Numbered from the stretch's first letter, positions 26,916 through 38,989 are shown. The stretch: DNA of 64,000 bases from Polaromonas sp. (GCA_030654695.1 JAURWY010000006.1:157590-221589); one strand, 5' to 3'. The notes: a model not told the origin generated them from the letters alone. Translations and numbers: made by a program.

Positions 26916-28642
26916 GTTCCACTAAACCCCCGTCAGAGTTGCGGACGGCCATCAATGCGCTGCAGCCCTACTTCAGGCGGGCCGCCTTGTTCAGTGTGTT
27001 TGCCAGCCTGTTGATTTTGGCGCCCTCGGTCTACATGCTTGAAGTTTATGACCGGGTCGTCAACACCCGTAGTCACATGACACTGGCCATGCTGACGGTG
27101 GTGGTGCTGTTCGCCTTTGTGGTGATGGAGGTGCTGGAGTGGGTGCGATCTGAGGTGATGCACGAAGCCTCTATGGCCTTTGACCGGCGCATGAGTGGCC
27201 GTATTTTTACCGCCATTTTTGAGGCCAATCTCAAACGTCTGCCCGGCGGCAGCGCCCAGCCCATGAACGATTTTCGCTCGGTGCGCGATTTTTTGACCAC
27301 CCCGGTGGTGCTGGCGCTGATGGAGGCACCGGTGGCGCTGACGTTTCTGATTCTGATTTTTGCCATCAGCCCCGTACTCGGCTGGTCGGCTGTGGTCGCC
27401 GCTATCTTGGTCACCTTCGTCGGCTGGCTGAATGAGCGCAGCACCCAGCCACCTTTGCTGGCCGCTAACCGCAGCGCCATCGCCGCCCAGCAATATGCCG
27501 ACGGCACCCTGCGCAATGCGCAGGTGATTGAGTCCATGGGCATGTTGGGCAACATCCACAAGCGCTGGATGGGCAAGCAGCAAGAGTTTTTAGGCCTGCA
27601 GGCCCAAGCCTCCGACCATGCTGGTTTTTACCAAGCGGTTTCCAAGTTTCTCCAAAACACCACCAGCTCTATGCTGCTCGGCTTGGGCGCTTGGTTGCTG
27701 CTGCGCGACCAGCTCAATGGTGGCGCTGCTTACATGATCATTGGCTCCATTCTGGGCGGTCGCGTGCTGGCACCCTTGGTGCAAATTGTCTCGCAGTGGC
27801 AAACCGTGGTGAATGTACGTGATGCCTACAGCCGACTCGACAGCATGCTGTCGATGGTCGCTCTGCGGCCTGAGAGTATGGCTTTGCCGGCGCCGCTGGG
27901 CCATCTGCAAGTTGAGGCATTGATTGCCGGTGCGCCCGGCATTCCGGTGCCCATTCTCAAGGGCATCAGCTTTGGTTTGCAGCCGGGCGACGTGCTGGCC
28001 GTGGTCGGTCCTTCGGCCTCCGGCAAGACCACTTTGGCGCGTTTGTTGGTGGGTCTGTGGCCAGCCAGCAATGGCAAAGTTCGGCTTGACGGCGTGGACG
28101 TCTTCACGTGGGACAAACTCGAACTGGGCCCACATCTCGGTTATTTGCCGCAGGGGGTCGAACTGTTTGACGGCTCCATGGCAGAGAACATTGCCCGCTT
28201 TGGTGAGCTCAACCAGGCCAAGGTCGAGGCCGCCGCGCGCGCCATCGGCTTGCATGACTTCATCCTGTCGCTCCCTCAAGGCTATGACAGTCCGGTTGGC
28301 CGCGAAGGCACCATGTTGTCGGGCGGCCAGCGCCAGCGTGTCGGCCTGGCCCGTGCGTTTTACGGCAACCCAGCCTTCATCGTGCTGGACGAACCGAATT
28401 CAAGCTTGGACGAACAGGGCGACGCCGACTTGGCCAGCGCCATCATGCAACTCAAAGCCAAAGGCAGCACCTTTGTCGTCATGACGCACCGCACCAGCGT
28501 GCTCAGTGTGGCCGACAAGATGCTGGTGCTGCGCGACGGTCAGCTGCAGATGTTCGGTCCCCGCGACGAGGTGTTGAAAGCTTTGGCTGAGGCCGTTGCC
28601 AAGGCCCGTCAAGGCGCTGTCGTGACGCCTGCAAACGCTTGA
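26912..28642 (+). CDS. Type I secretion permease/ATPase (PrtD/LapB class), first copy
   Basis: The 576 residues have an N-terminal membrane domain (about 25-310) and a C-terminal ATPase. Walker A is GPSASGKTT (366-374), the signature LSGGQRQR (469-476) and Walker B FIVLDEP (489-495). There is no peptidase domain, as expected for RTX exporters of the PrtD/RsaD kind. It is coupled to the TnpB-like gene by ATGA and to the second ABC gene by a TGATG overlap. The likely cargo is the S-layer-like RTX protein at 51849. Confidence 0.92.
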   Translation: MSSTKPPSELRTAINALQPYFRRAALFSVFASLLILAPSVYMLEVYDRVVNTRSHMTLAMLTVVVLFAFVVMEVLEWVRSEVMHEASMAFDRRMSGRIFTAIFEANLKRLPGGSAQPMNDFRSVRDFLTTPVVLALMEAPVALTFLILIFAISPVLGWSAVVAAILVTFVGWLNERSTQPPLLAANRSAIAAQQYADGTLRNAQVIESMGMLGNIHKRWMGKQQEFLGLQAQASDHAGFYQAVSKFLQNTTSSMLLGLGAWLLLRDQLNGGAAYMIIGSILGGRVLAPLVQIVSQWQTVVNVRDAYSRLDSMLSMVALRPESMALPAPLGHLQVEALIAGAPGIPVPILKGISFGLQPGDVLAVVGPSASGKTTLARLLVGLWPASNGKVRLDGVDVFTWDKLELGPHLGYLPQGVELFDGSMAENIARFGELNQAKVEAAARAIGLHDFILSLPQGYDSPVGREGTMLSGGQRQRVGLARAFYGNPAFIVLDEPNSSLDEQGDADLASAIMQLKAKGSTFVVMTHRTSVLSVADKMLVLRDGQLQMFGPRDEVLKALAEAVAKARQGAVVTPANA

Positions 28643-30396
28643 TGTTTACTCTTTTGACACATATGAAAACCCCTGAATTTTTCAAGCGCAGCGAACTCAC
28701 CGCCACCCTGTGGCTGTTTCGGCGTGAGTTTCTGGTCGTCGGTATTTTTAGCATGGTGGCCAACGTGCTGATGCTCGCCCCCACGCTGTACATGTTGCAG
28801 GTCTACGACCGGGTGCTGACCAGTCAGAGCGAGTTGACCTTGCTGGCCATGTCCCTGTTAACCCTGTTTTTGTTTGCCGTGATGGGTTTTGCCGAGTGGA
28901 TGCGTTCGCGCGTGCTGGTCAGCGCGGGTGTGCGCTTGGACAAGCAGCTCAGCACCCAAGTGTTCAATGCCAGTTTTGAGGCCCGTCTGAGCCAGTCCGG
29001 TAGCGCCCCCGCGCGTTCCTTCGGCGACCTGATTCAGATTCGCCAGTTCCTCACGGGCAACGGCATCTTTGCCTTCTTTGACGCCCCTTGGACGCCGATT
29101 TACATGGCCGTGCTGTTCTTTCTGCACCCTTGGCTGGGCGTGCTGGGTGTGGTGTTCGCGTTGATTCAGGCTGCACTGGCTTGGTTTGGCCACCGCCACA
29201 CCTTGGCACCATCCGAGGCCGCCAACGCCGCCAATGCCGATGCCGGCAGTTTTCTGCAAGGCAAGTTGCGCAATGCCGAAGTGCTCGAATCCATGGGCAT
29301 GATCCGCAACCTGCAGGCTCGGTGGGCCGACCGTCACCGGACGTATCTGGACCGGGCCGGGGCATCGCAGCATTTGACGCACCGCATCACCGCCATCAGT
29401 AAGTTTCTGCGCTACACCCAGCAATCGTTGGCTTTGGGCGCCGGTGCTCTGCTGGTGATCGACGGGCAGCTCTCGCCTGGCGGCATGATCGCGGCCAACG
29501 TCCTGATGGGCCGTGCCTTGGCCCCGATAGACATGATTGTCGGTAGCTGGCGCCAGTTCATCGGCATGCGCGCCGCCTTCACCCGACTGGAGACCTTGCT
29601 GCTGGAGTTTCCCCCACGCGACACGGATTTCAAACGAGTGCCACCCAAGGGCGACATCGTCCTGACGAATGTCTTTGCCGATGCGCCAGGCCGGGAAATC
29701 CCTATTCTCCAGAACATCAACCTGAGTGTGTCGGCTGGCACCGTCACTGCCGTGCTCGGCCCTTCGGGTTCGGGCAAATCCACCTTGGCGCGGGTGCTGG
29801 TGGGCATCTGGCCCGATGTCACGGGTCAAGTGGTGTTGAATGGTTTGCCGATAGCGGGCTGGAACCGCATTGAGTTAGGCCCCTATTTGGGTTATCTGCC
29901 GCAAGATGTCGAGTTGCTTGAAGGCTCGATTGCCGAAAACATTGCCCGCTTTGGTGACGTCGACCCTGAGTTGGTGATTGAGGCCGCCCAAAGCGCCGGC
30001 TTGCACGAGATGATTTTGCGTTTCCCCAAAGGCTACGACACCTCGATTGGCGAGGCCGGTAATATGCTGTCCGGTGGCCAGCGTCAGCGCATTGGTTTGG
30101 CCCGGGCGATCTACGGCAGCCCCGTCTTCATCGTGCTGGATGAGCCCAATGCCAACCTCGACGACGCCGGTGAAGCGGCGCTGCTGAAAACCGTCCAACT
30201 GCTCAAAGCCAAAGGCACCACGGTGTTCTTGATCACCCATCGCCCCGGCGCCGTGGCAGTGGCCGACCGCATTTTGATGCTGCGTGATGGTCAAGTGCAG
30301 GCCGATGGGCCGCGTGATGCCGTTCTCGCGACATTGCAAGCGGCGCGTCAGCCCCCGGCCAGCCCAGCCCCCGGCCGGTCGGCCCTGCCAGCTTAA
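28642..30396 (+). CDS. Type I secretion permease/ATPase (PrtD/LapB class), second copy
   Basis: ATG 28642 shares its first base with the upstream stop; ATG 28663 is an alternative. About 584 residues contain a membrane domain and an ATPase with GPSGSGKST, LSGGQRQR and FIVLDEP, so it too should bind and hydrolyse ATP. It is clearly a paralog of the preceding gene (shared GYLPQ, GSxAENIARFG and GLHxxIL blocks) but diverged. The two may form a heterodimer. Confidence 0.92.
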   Translation: MFTLLTHMKTPEFFKRSELTATLWLFRREFLVVGIFSMVANVLMLAPTLYMLQVYDRVLTSQSELTLLAMSLLTLFLFAVMGFAEWMRSRVLVSAGVRLDKQLSTQVFNASFEARLSQSGSAPARSFGDLIQIRQFLTGNGIFAFFDAPWTPIYMAVLFFLHPWLGVLGVVFALIQAALAWFGHRHTLAPSEAANAANADAGSFLQGKLRNAEVLESMGMIRNLQARWADRHRTYLDRAGASQHLTHRITAISKFLRYTQQSLALGAGALLVIDGQLSPGGMIAANVLMGRALAPIDMIVGSWRQFIGMRAAFTRLETLLLEFPPRDTDFKRVPPKGDIVLTNVFADAPGREIPILQNINLSVSAGTVTAVLGPSGSGKSTLARVLVGIWPDVTGQVVLNGLPIAGWNRIELGPYLGYLPQDVELLEGSIAENIARFGDVDPELVIEAAQSAGLHEMILRFPKGYDTSIGEAGNMLSGGQRQRIGLARAIYGSPVFIVLDEPNANLDDAGEAALLKTVQLLKAKGTTVFLITHRPGAVAVADRILMLRDGQVQADGPRDAVLATLQAARQPPASPAPGRSALPA

Positions 30397-30426
30397 TTTT
30401 TACCCCTATTTTTTACCGAGTCTGTC

Positions 30427-31806
30427 ATGACCAAACTAGATATCAAACGTCTCTCCAACAAGTCGCCCGATGCGAACGCTATTTCTGATGCGACCTACGC
30501 TGCTGGCGCTGACCAGGACATCACGGTGCGCACTGGCAGTGCCGCACGCATAGGCCTGTGGGCGTTGGGCCTGGGTTTCGGGGGATTTTTACTGTGGGCT
30601 GGTCTGGCTCCGCTCGACGAAGGCGTGCCCGGCCAAGGCATGATCGCCATCGACACCAAGCGCAAGAGTGTTCAGCACCTGTCTGGTGGCTTGGTCAAGG
30701 AAGTGCTGGTGGGGGAAGGCTCGATCGTCACCGAAGGTCAGGTGCTGGTTCGGTTGGACGAAGCGGTTGCCCGCGCTAACTTTGAAACTATTCGTCAGCG
30801 TTACTTGGGTCTGCGCGCCATGGAAGGGCGTTTGCTGACCGAGCAGCGAGGGGGCGCCAACATCGTTTTCCACCCGGATGTGCTGGCATCCAGCAAGGAC
30901 CCGCAGATTCGCCAAGTAGTCCTGACACAAGAGCAGCTCATCGTCTCGCGCCGGGCTTCTTTGCGGGCTGATCTGCAGTCGACCGAGGAGTCGATCCAAG
31001 GCCAACAAGGCCTGATTCAAGCCTATCAGTCCATGATGGTCAATCGCAAAAATCAGCAAGCCCTGCTGGGCGAAGAGCTCACCAACACGCGTGGCTTGGT
31101 CAAAGAAGGCTACGCCCCGCGGAATCGGCAACTTGAGCTCGAACGCATGAGCGCCGACATCAGCTCAGGTATTGCCGAGTTGCAGGGCAACACCATTCGC
31201 GCCACCCGTGCCGTGGCCGAGCTGCGTCAGCGCGCCATCGTGCGCCAGCAGGAATACCGCAAAGAAGTCGATTCACAACTGGCCGATGTTGCGCGTGAAG
31301 TCCATGGCGATGCCGAACGTTTCACCGCCGCTAAAGAAGATTTGGCCCGCACCGAGATCAAGTCACCGGCCGCGGGTCAGGTCGTGGGTTTGGCCATTCA
31401 GACTGTCGGCAGCGTCATCAGTCCCGGCCAAAAACTGATGGACATCGTGCCCGAGGACCAGACCTTGCTGGTCGAGGTGCGTGTGGCGCCGCACCTGATT
31501 GACCGCGTCCAAGCCGACCTGCCGGTTGACGTGCGCTTTTCATCTTTTGCGCACACGCCGCAACTGGTTGTCGACGGCAAAGTCGTCTCGGTCTCCGGTG
31601 ATTTGCTGACAGACCCGCAAAACGGTGCCGCTTACTACCTGGCCCGTGTGACTGTGACGGCGGAAGGCTTCAAGCAACTCGGCAAGCGCCAACTGCAGCC
31701 CGGCATGCCGGTCGAGGTGATTTTCTTGACCGGTGAACGCTCCATGTTGACCTACTTGTTGAGCCCGTTGACCAAGCGGCTTGCCGCATCCATGAAAGAG
31801 GAGTGA
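30427..31806 (+). CDS. HlyD-family type I secretion periplasmic adaptor
   Basis: The 459 residues have a cytoplasmic N-terminus, one membrane helix (about 43-60), a long helical hairpin (SLRADLQSTEESIQGQQGLI) and a beta-barrel domain with DLARTEIKSPAAGQVVGLAI. It bridges the ABC transporter and the outer-membrane channel. It lies 30 nt after the second ABC gene and 4 nt before the TolC-like gene. Confidence 0.93.
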   Translation: MTKLDIKRLSNKSPDANAISDATYAAGADQDITVRTGSAARIGLWALGLGFGGFLLWAGLAPLDEGVPGQGMIAIDTKRKSVQHLSGGLVKEVLVGEGSIVTEGQVLVRLDEAVARANFETIRQRYLGLRAMEGRLLTEQRGGANIVFHPDVLASSKDPQIRQVVLTQEQLIVSRRASLRADLQSTEESIQGQQGLIQAYQSMMVNRKNQQALLGEELTNTRGLVKEGYAPRNRQLELERMSADISSGIAELQGNTIRATRAVAELRQRAIVRQQEYRKEVDSQLADVAREVHGDAERFTAAKEDLARTEIKSPAAGQVVGLAIQTVGSVISPGQKLMDIVPEDQTLLVEVRVAPHLIDRVQADLPVDVRFSSFAHTPQLVVDGKVVSVSGDLLTDPQNGAAYYLARVTVTAEGFKQLGKRQLQPGMPVEVIFLTGERSMLTYLLSPLTKRLAASMKEE

Positions 31807-31810
31807 GCGC

Positions 31811-33175
31811 ATGACACGCCGTTTCAACCAAGTCGTCTCCAGCGCACCCTTCAAGAGGTTGGTGTTGAGTGGCCTGTTGCTGTCGTGTTCGACCGCTGTG
31901 CTGTCGATGGACTTGTTGCAAGCCTATGAGGCCGCCAAATTGCAAGACGCCACCATTCTGGCTGCCCGCGCTACCGCTCAAGCGGGCCGCGAGAACCTGC
32001 CGCAGGCGCGCGCCCAGTTGTTGCCCAATATCTCGGCCAGCGTGGGTTACAACAAAAATCAGTTGACCAGCACCACACCTAATTTTTTGGGTGTTGATGA
32101 GACCACCAAAAGAGACTATCCCAGCCAGAACCAGACCCTGACGCTGCGCCAACCTCTGTATCGCCCCTTTCTGACCGCCCAATACCAGCAAGCTGGCGCC
32201 CGAGTCGACGATGCCAATGCTCTGCTGAACCAAGAAGAGCAAAACCTCGCAGTGCGCGTCACGGGTGCTTATTTTGAAGCCATGCTGACGCATGAGCAAC
32301 TCGACTTGGTGCTGGCCCAGCGCAAGGCCTACACCACGCAGCTGGATGTCGCCCGCAAGTCATTTGCGGCAGGTTCCGGCACCCGCACGGACATTGACGC
32401 GGCGCAGGCGCAGTTGGACTTGAACGCAGCGCAAGAGATCGAGGCCCGTCAAAACGTGGTCTACACCCTGCGCCAACTCGAAATTTTGGTGAATCAGCCG
32501 ATTGACCAGCTGTCCACCCTGAATGTCAGCAAGCTGCAGTTGCTAGGGCCGCAGCCCAACAACCTGCAGAACTGGACTGACCGTGCCGAACTGAACAGCC
32601 CGCAACTGCAGTCCCTCAAAGCCCAGTTCGAAGTTGCCCGGTTGGAGGTCGACAAAAGCCAGTCCGGTCACTACCCGACGCTTGACGCCATCGCACAGAT
32701 TTCACGCAGTCAGAGCGAGAACGTCACCAACACGCAAAACCGTTACAACAACACCGCCGTCGGCCTGCAGCTCAACATTCCGTTGTTTGCCGGTGGTGGC
32801 GTCAGTTCAGGCATTCGTCAAGCGCTTGCAGCCCAAGACCGGGCTGAGCAGTTGCTCGAAGCCGGTCGGCGTGATCTGGGTTTGCGCGTGCACAAAGAGT
32901 TTCGGGGTCTGACGGAAAACATCCCGAAAATCAGCGCCTTAGAGCAAGCCCTGCGCTCCGCTGATCAACTGGTGCTGTCCAGCAGCAAGTCGTTTCAGGC
33001 CGGCAGCCGCACGGTGGTGGACGTTTTGAATGCCGAGCAGCAACGCACCGTGGTGTTGCGTGACTTGGCGCAGGCGCGCTACATCTACCTCATGTCCAAC
33101 ATCCGTTTGTTGGCGCTGGTAGGCGGTGCTGATACCGACGCTGTGCTCAGCATCAACCAGGTGCTGCAACGCTGA
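31811..33175 (+). CDS. TolC-family outer-membrane channel of the type I system
   Basis: The 454 residues include a signal peptide (through VLSMDLLQAYE) and two repeats of the outer-membrane efflux fold. FAAGSGTRTDIDAAQAQLDL and SFQAGSRTVVDVLNAEQQR are the paired equator motifs of TolC/PrtF channels. It completes the secretion machine. Its 3' end overlaps the convergent cyclase gene by 23 nt, with no terminator. Confidence 0.93.
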   Translation: MTRRFNQVVSSAPFKRLVLSGLLLSCSTAVLSMDLLQAYEAAKLQDATILAARATAQAGRENLPQARAQLLPNISASVGYNKNQLTSTTPNFLGVDETTKRDYPSQNQTLTLRQPLYRPFLTAQYQQAGARVDDANALLNQEEQNLAVRVTGAYFEAMLTHEQLDLVLAQRKAYTTQLDVARKSFAAGSGTRTDIDAAQAQLDLNAAQEIEARQNVVYTLRQLEILVNQPIDQLSTLNVSKLQLLGPQPNNLQNWTDRAELNSPQLQSLKAQFEVARLEVDKSQSGHYPTLDAIAQISRSQSENVTNTQNRYNNTAVGLQLNIPLFAGGGVSSGIRQALAAQDRAEQLLEAGRRDLGLRVHKEFRGLTENIPKISALEQALRSADQLVLSSSKSFQAGSRTVVDVLNAEQQRTVVLRDLAQARYIYLMSNIRLLALVGGADTDAVLSINQVLQR

Positions 33176-34985
33176 AAACTTCAATCGTGGTCTGCGTTCC
33201 GCGCAGCGTGATTTCGCCCAGCGACTGGGTTTTGTGTTCTCGTAGCAAGGCATTGGCGGCAGCGCCGATCACCAGCTGTGTTGGCAGGTCCCGCGCGGCA
33301 GACTCCAGGCGCGAGGCGAAGTTGATGCAGTCCCCCACCGCCGTGTAGGTGCTCCTGAAGGACGTGCCTAAGTCGCCCACCAGCGCGCGTCCGCTTTCAA
33401 TCCCAATGCGCACCTGCACCGGTGCAAAACCAGCGCGTTGCCGCTGGGTATTGAACACCCGCACTTCTTCCAGAATGGCCAGCCCGGCTGTGACCGCGCG
33501 GTCGGCTTGGTCAGGGCAGGGCAGGGGCGCTCCCCAGAAAGCCACCAGACCGTCGCCGCTGTATTTGTCTAATGTGCCGAGACCTTGCAGCACCGGGCGC
33601 GTCAAGCAAGCCAGAAAATCCTTGGTCAGGGTGGCGGCATCGCCTAGCGACATCGACGAGGTCGCGCGGGTGTAGCCCTCCATGTCGGCAATCAGCACGG
33701 TCACATCGCGCAGCGTCGGGGTCAGACTGTGCTGCAGCCCCAGGCGCACGATTTCGTCGAGCACCGGCTGCGCAACGTAATGTGAAAACGTCGCCATCAA
33801 GCGTCTGGATTTACGCTGTGTTTGCCACCACTCATGGGGTACCGCCACCACCAACAAAAAGAAATAAGCCCACAGCGGTGCTGTCACAGACCACTCCGCT
33901 TGCCAGGCCACCCCGGCAAAGGCCAGACCCAGCCAGCTCAGCACCAAGCCCAGCAGCAGCAGCAGCCCGCCCCAAGCCGGCAACCGGCTGATGCAAAAAA
34001 CCGCTAGCCCGATGCTCAGCACACTCCACACCAGCAACCACAGCCGGCCAGACCAAGGCGCTTGCGCGCGACCTTCAGCCAAGTCCAACAACCCTGACAA
34101 GCTGGCCGCATGCACCATCACGCCGGCACTGATGGGCGCCAGCGGCGTGCTGACCCGGTCCCCCAGTCCCAGTGCTGAAGAACCGACCAGTACATAGCGC
34201 CCTGTCATCAGTGTTTTGGGGGCGGTTTCACGCAGAATGTCGGTGGCCGAAATAACGGTGTAAGCCGACAGCGCATGGCGGTAAGGCACCCGCCACAGGC
34301 CTTGCGAGTCGCCATGCTTGACCAGTGCAGACGGGTTACCACAGGTCAACAAGGCGCTGGCCAAGTGCGGGTAGTCTTGGCCTTGGTAACGGGTGCGGGC
34401 CGGCAACTGGCGCAGCACCCCGTCAGCGTCGGGCTGGTAGCCAATATTGCCCATACAGCGTGCCGCCTTGAAGCCGGCTTGGTTGGCAATATAGCCATAG
34501 GCTTTGACGGCCCCCGGGGTAGGTTGGGGGCTTGGTACGCCGCCTGCCAGCTGCCCCTGCAAGATGGACGAACTGCGCGGTGTGTAGTCAAAAATTTGAG
34601 CCAGCGCCAACGGCGCATGTTCTGCCAGTGACGCCAGCCGGGCGTCACCTTGGGCATCGCCAGGCTCGCTAAAAACAATGTCCAACCCGACGGTACGTGC
34701 CCCGTAACTGCTCAGCAAAATCTCGACCAAGTCGGCCACCTGCTGACGTGACCAAGGCCAGGGGCCGATGTCGCTCAGTGCTCCTTCGTTGATGTCAACC
34801 ACCACCAGCCGATCTTCCGGTTGCCGCTCGGCCTGCAGTTGCAGAGCAGTATCTCTGAGCGCCTCGTCAAGACTCACCACAAAGCTGGGGCGCAGCCACT
34901 CCATCGACACCGCTAACAAGCACGCTACCAAGCCAATACCCAGCCGTGCCAGCCACAGAGGCGGGATGCGTTTAGCCATTGGCAC
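33153..34985 (-). CDS. CHASE2-domain adenylate/guanylate cyclase
   Basis: The 610 residues show an N-terminal membrane helix, a periplasmic CHASE2 sensor (about 30-290), three further membrane helices (about 310-385) and a class III cyclase domain. Metal-binding aspartates lie in IADMEGYT and YSGDGLVAFWG, and transition-state residues in GDCINFASRLES. The key residues are present, so it should make cAMP or cGMP in response to an external cue. It is convergent with the T1SS operon. The nearby CRP-type regulator gene is a natural receiver. Confidence 0.9.
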   Translation of the reverse strand: MPMAKRIPPLWLARLGIGLVACLLAVSMEWLRPSFVVSLDEALRDTALQLQAERQPEDRLVVVDINEGALSDIGPWPWSRQQVADLVEILLSSYGARTVGLDIVFSEPGDAQGDARLASLAEHAPLALAQIFDYTPRSSSILQGQLAGGVPSPQPTPGAVKAYGYIANQAGFKAARCMGNIGYQPDADGVLRQLPARTRYQGQDYPHLASALLTCGNPSALVKHGDSQGLWRVPYRHALSAYTVISATDILRETAPKTLMTGRYVLVGSSALGLGDRVSTPLAPISAGVMVHAASLSGLLDLAEGRAQAPWSGRLWLLVWSVLSIGLAVFCISRLPAWGGLLLLLGLVLSWLGLAFAGVAWQAEWSVTAPLWAYFFLLVVAVPHEWWQTQRKSRRLMATFSHYVAQPVLDEIVRLGLQHSLTPTLRDVTVLIADMEGYTRATSSMSLGDAATLTKDFLACLTRPVLQGLGTLDKYSGDGLVAFWGAPLPCPDQADRAVTAGLAILEEVRVFNTQRQRAGFAPVQVRIGIESGRALVGDLGTSFRSTYTAVGDCINFASRLESAARDLPTQLVIGAAANALLREHKTQSLGEITLRGTQTTIEVFSVAAPG

Positions 34986-35021
34986 TCAGAAGCTCGTCAT
35001 ACAGTTGCCGGTAAGCTGTGC

Positions 35022-36185
35022 TCATGACGTGACACCCCGTTGCTGCATCACTTTTTCATAGACCGCAAAAGTCTCTTGGGCGCAGCGATCCCAACTGAAC
35101 AATCGGGAGCGGGCTAGCCCGCGCTGGCCCAGTGCTTCGGCGAAAACACGGTCTTCTAGCAACCGCTGTAGCTGCTCGCGCAGGCTGTCCACATCATCCG
35201 GATCCACCATCAGGCCGGCATCTCCTACGACCTCTGGCAGCGAGGTCCGGTTGCTGGTGATCACCGGCACCCCTGATGCCATCGCCTCTAGCGCTGGCAA
35301 GCCAAAGCCCTCATAGCGCGACGGGTAGCAAAAAGCAGCAGCACCGGCATAGAGCGATGGAATCAGGCCATCTGCGACATAGCCCAGCAGGCGTAGTTCG
35401 CCGCGACGAATCAAGTCCTCAGCCGACTTCATCAGTACCTTGGTACCCCAACCAATTTTGCCAGCCACCACCAGCGGATAACGCTGGCGCAGTGCAGCCG
35501 GCAAGCCGGCGTAGGCTAAAAACAAAGTGGTCAGATTCTTGCGCGGCTCGAGCGTCCCCACACACAAAACGTAAGCCCCGCCCGTCAGCCCTACACCGGC
35601 TAACACTGGTGCCAAGATATCAGCCTGCTGCGGGTGAAAGCGGGGGTCCGCCGCTAGGTACGTGTTGGTGATGCGCGACTTGTCGACATTGAACCAACGT
35701 TGCAATGCCAAACCCGTCGACTCGGAGATCACAATAATGTGGTCAGCCTTTTCCATGGCCCCCGGCATCTCTCGTTGCATCAACTCAACCCGTTCCTTGG
35801 GGTGGGTTTCTGGATGGTCAAAACACGACAAGTCACTCACCGTCACCACTTGTGGCCCGTTGTAGGGCAGCGGAAGGTAAGTGGGCTCATGGTAAAGAAC
35901 GGCCCTAGACGGCTTCGGCGCATGGTACGCAAAAAGCGCTTTGTCGGCTATTTTCCGCAAAGCGTGTAACCGCGGTATGTAACGCCTCAACACACTGTAA
36001 GTGTGCTTGACCGTCTGCGCGGTGGCGGCCAAGGGCGGACTGACACCCTTTTCGCAACGCAGACCGTAATACATGCTGATGTCGGTGTCCGGCATTTTGT
36101 CCATGGCGGTGAACAGGCCGCGAATGTATTGCCCAATCCCCGTGAGAGGCCCCAACAAAGGCGTTGCGTTCACTAATATTTTCAT
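35022..36185 (-). CDS. Glycosyltransferase family 4 (GT-B)
   Basis: The 387 residues begin MKILVNATPLLGPLTGIGQY, the acceptor-side glycine loop. The C-terminal domain has VLCVGTLEPRKNL and SRYEGFGLPALEAMASGVPV, with the EX7E motif of retaining GT4 enzymes. It is the most downstream gene of the minus-strand surface-glycan run. The sugar donor may be GDP-D-rhamnose or GDP-mannose from the gmd/rmd pair, which is inference. Confidence 0.9.
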   Translation of the reverse strand: MKILVNATPLLGPLTGIGQYIRGLFTAMDKMPDTDISMYYGLRCEKGVSPPLAATAQTVKHTYSVLRRYIPRLHALRKIADKALFAYHAPKPSRAVLYHEPTYLPLPYNGPQVVTVSDLSCFDHPETHPKERVELMQREMPGAMEKADHIIVISESTGLALQRWFNVDKSRITNTYLAADPRFHPQQADILAPVLAGVGLTGGAYVLCVGTLEPRKNLTTLFLAYAGLPAALRQRYPLVVAGKIGWGTKVLMKSAEDLIRRGELRLLGYVADGLIPSLYAGAAAFCYPSRYEGFGLPALEAMASGVPVITSNRTSLPEVVGDAGLMVDPDDVDSLREQLQRLLEDRVFAEALGQRGLARSRLFSWDRCAQETFAVYEKVMQQRGVTS

Positions 36186-36342
36186 GAAAGACTAAAAAGG
36201 GTCGTCAGCAGAAGACGCAACACCATGTGCTTGATCTTGTCTTCTTCGCGCAGTTTGGAGGGCAAAGTCATGAGTTGCTGGCGAAGTGAATAAGGCATCA
36301 AGCAGTAAACATATTGTCGAAAAAAAAGGGGGGGTTTTAGTC
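36186..36342. other. Gap between glycosyltransferase and CRP-type regulator genes
   Basis: The 157 nt include a run of eight A followed by seven G (36320-36334). Read on the minus strand this is C7T8 just after the regulator stop and could act as a weak terminator. A 38-codon minus-strand frame (36182-36298) overlaps the glycosyltransferase start but has no ribosome site or recognisable product. Confidence 0.4.
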
Positions 36343-37074
36343 TTAGTCGATCGGACTGATCTCTTGGTTGACGGCCTTGCTCAGTTCATCTGGTTGACGC
36401 ACGATGAGTCGGCGCAAGTCTTTTTCCACCACTCCTTTTTGCAGCAGGATCTGGATCGCGCGTGAAACCGTCTCACGGCTGGTGTTGACCATGATCGCAA
36501 TTTCCTGCTGGGTTGGCAATTTTTCGATCACAACCAAGCCACCGGGTGCTGTCTTAGCGAACTGGTTGAGCAAGGCAAAAACGCGCTGAAAGGCGCTGGG
36601 TATGCCAAGAATAGTTCGGTAACTGGCAGCAGAGCGAATGCTCGAAGCCATGCGTTTAAACATACGCTCCGACACCAGCGGGTTATGGTAAATAAGTGCC
36701 AGCGCTGGGGCGCGTGGCAGCAAGGCGATCAAAGAGTTTTCACTGGCCACCACCGAGGCTGATCGCGGCAAACCATCGATGATTGACAATTCTCCAAAGT
36801 AGTCGCCGGGTATCAAGAAATTCAAACCAACTTCGCGCCCATCTTCGGTCAAGTCCACCGCCTGCAGACGACCCGTCAGCACGAACAGCAGGTGTTCTCC
36901 TGTGTCGCCTTTTTGCACGGCGTAGCTGCCACGTTCTACGGTCCGAAATTGCAAAGACACAGCCATCTCACCCAAGGATTTTGCGTCAACACCCGCCAGC
37001 AACGGTATGTTTTGAAGGTGTACCGTTAGGGTTTGCTTCGTTTGGGAAGCTTCGGGTGCAGCCTGAGCCGTCAT
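36343..37074 (-). CDS. CRP/FNR-family regulator, CRP-like
   Basis: The 243 residues have an N-terminal cyclic-nucleotide domain with the phosphate cassette FGEL...RSA (GDYFGELSIIDGLPRSASV), which keeps the Glu, Arg and Ser that hold cAMP in E. coli CRP. The C-terminal helix-turn-helix contains TSRETVSRAIQ, with Arg, Glu and Arg at the base-reading positions of E. coli CRP. It should therefore read TGTGA half-sites and respond to cAMP. There are no FNR cysteines. A perfect TGTGA-N6-TCACA site lies upstream of the S-layer-like gene. Confidence 0.88.
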   Translation of the reverse strand: MTAQAAPEASQTKQTLTVHLQNIPLLAGVDAKSLGEMAVSLQFRTVERGSYAVQKGDTGEHLLFVLTGRLQAVDLTEDGREVGLNFLIPGDYFGELSIIDGLPRSASVVASENSLIALLPRAPALALIYHNPLVSERMFKRMASSIRSAASYRTILGIPSAFQRVFALLNQFAKTAPGGLVVIEKLPTQQEIAIMVNTSRETVSRAIQILLQKGVVEKDLRRLIVRQPDELSKAVNQEISPID

Positions 37075-37077
37075 GAT

Positions 37078-38989
<1,912 letters not shown>

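Noticed and set aside
36182..36298. 38-codon minus-strand frame overlapping the glycosyltransferase start
   Set aside because: No ribosome site, no recognisable product and low complexity; treated as part of the gap.
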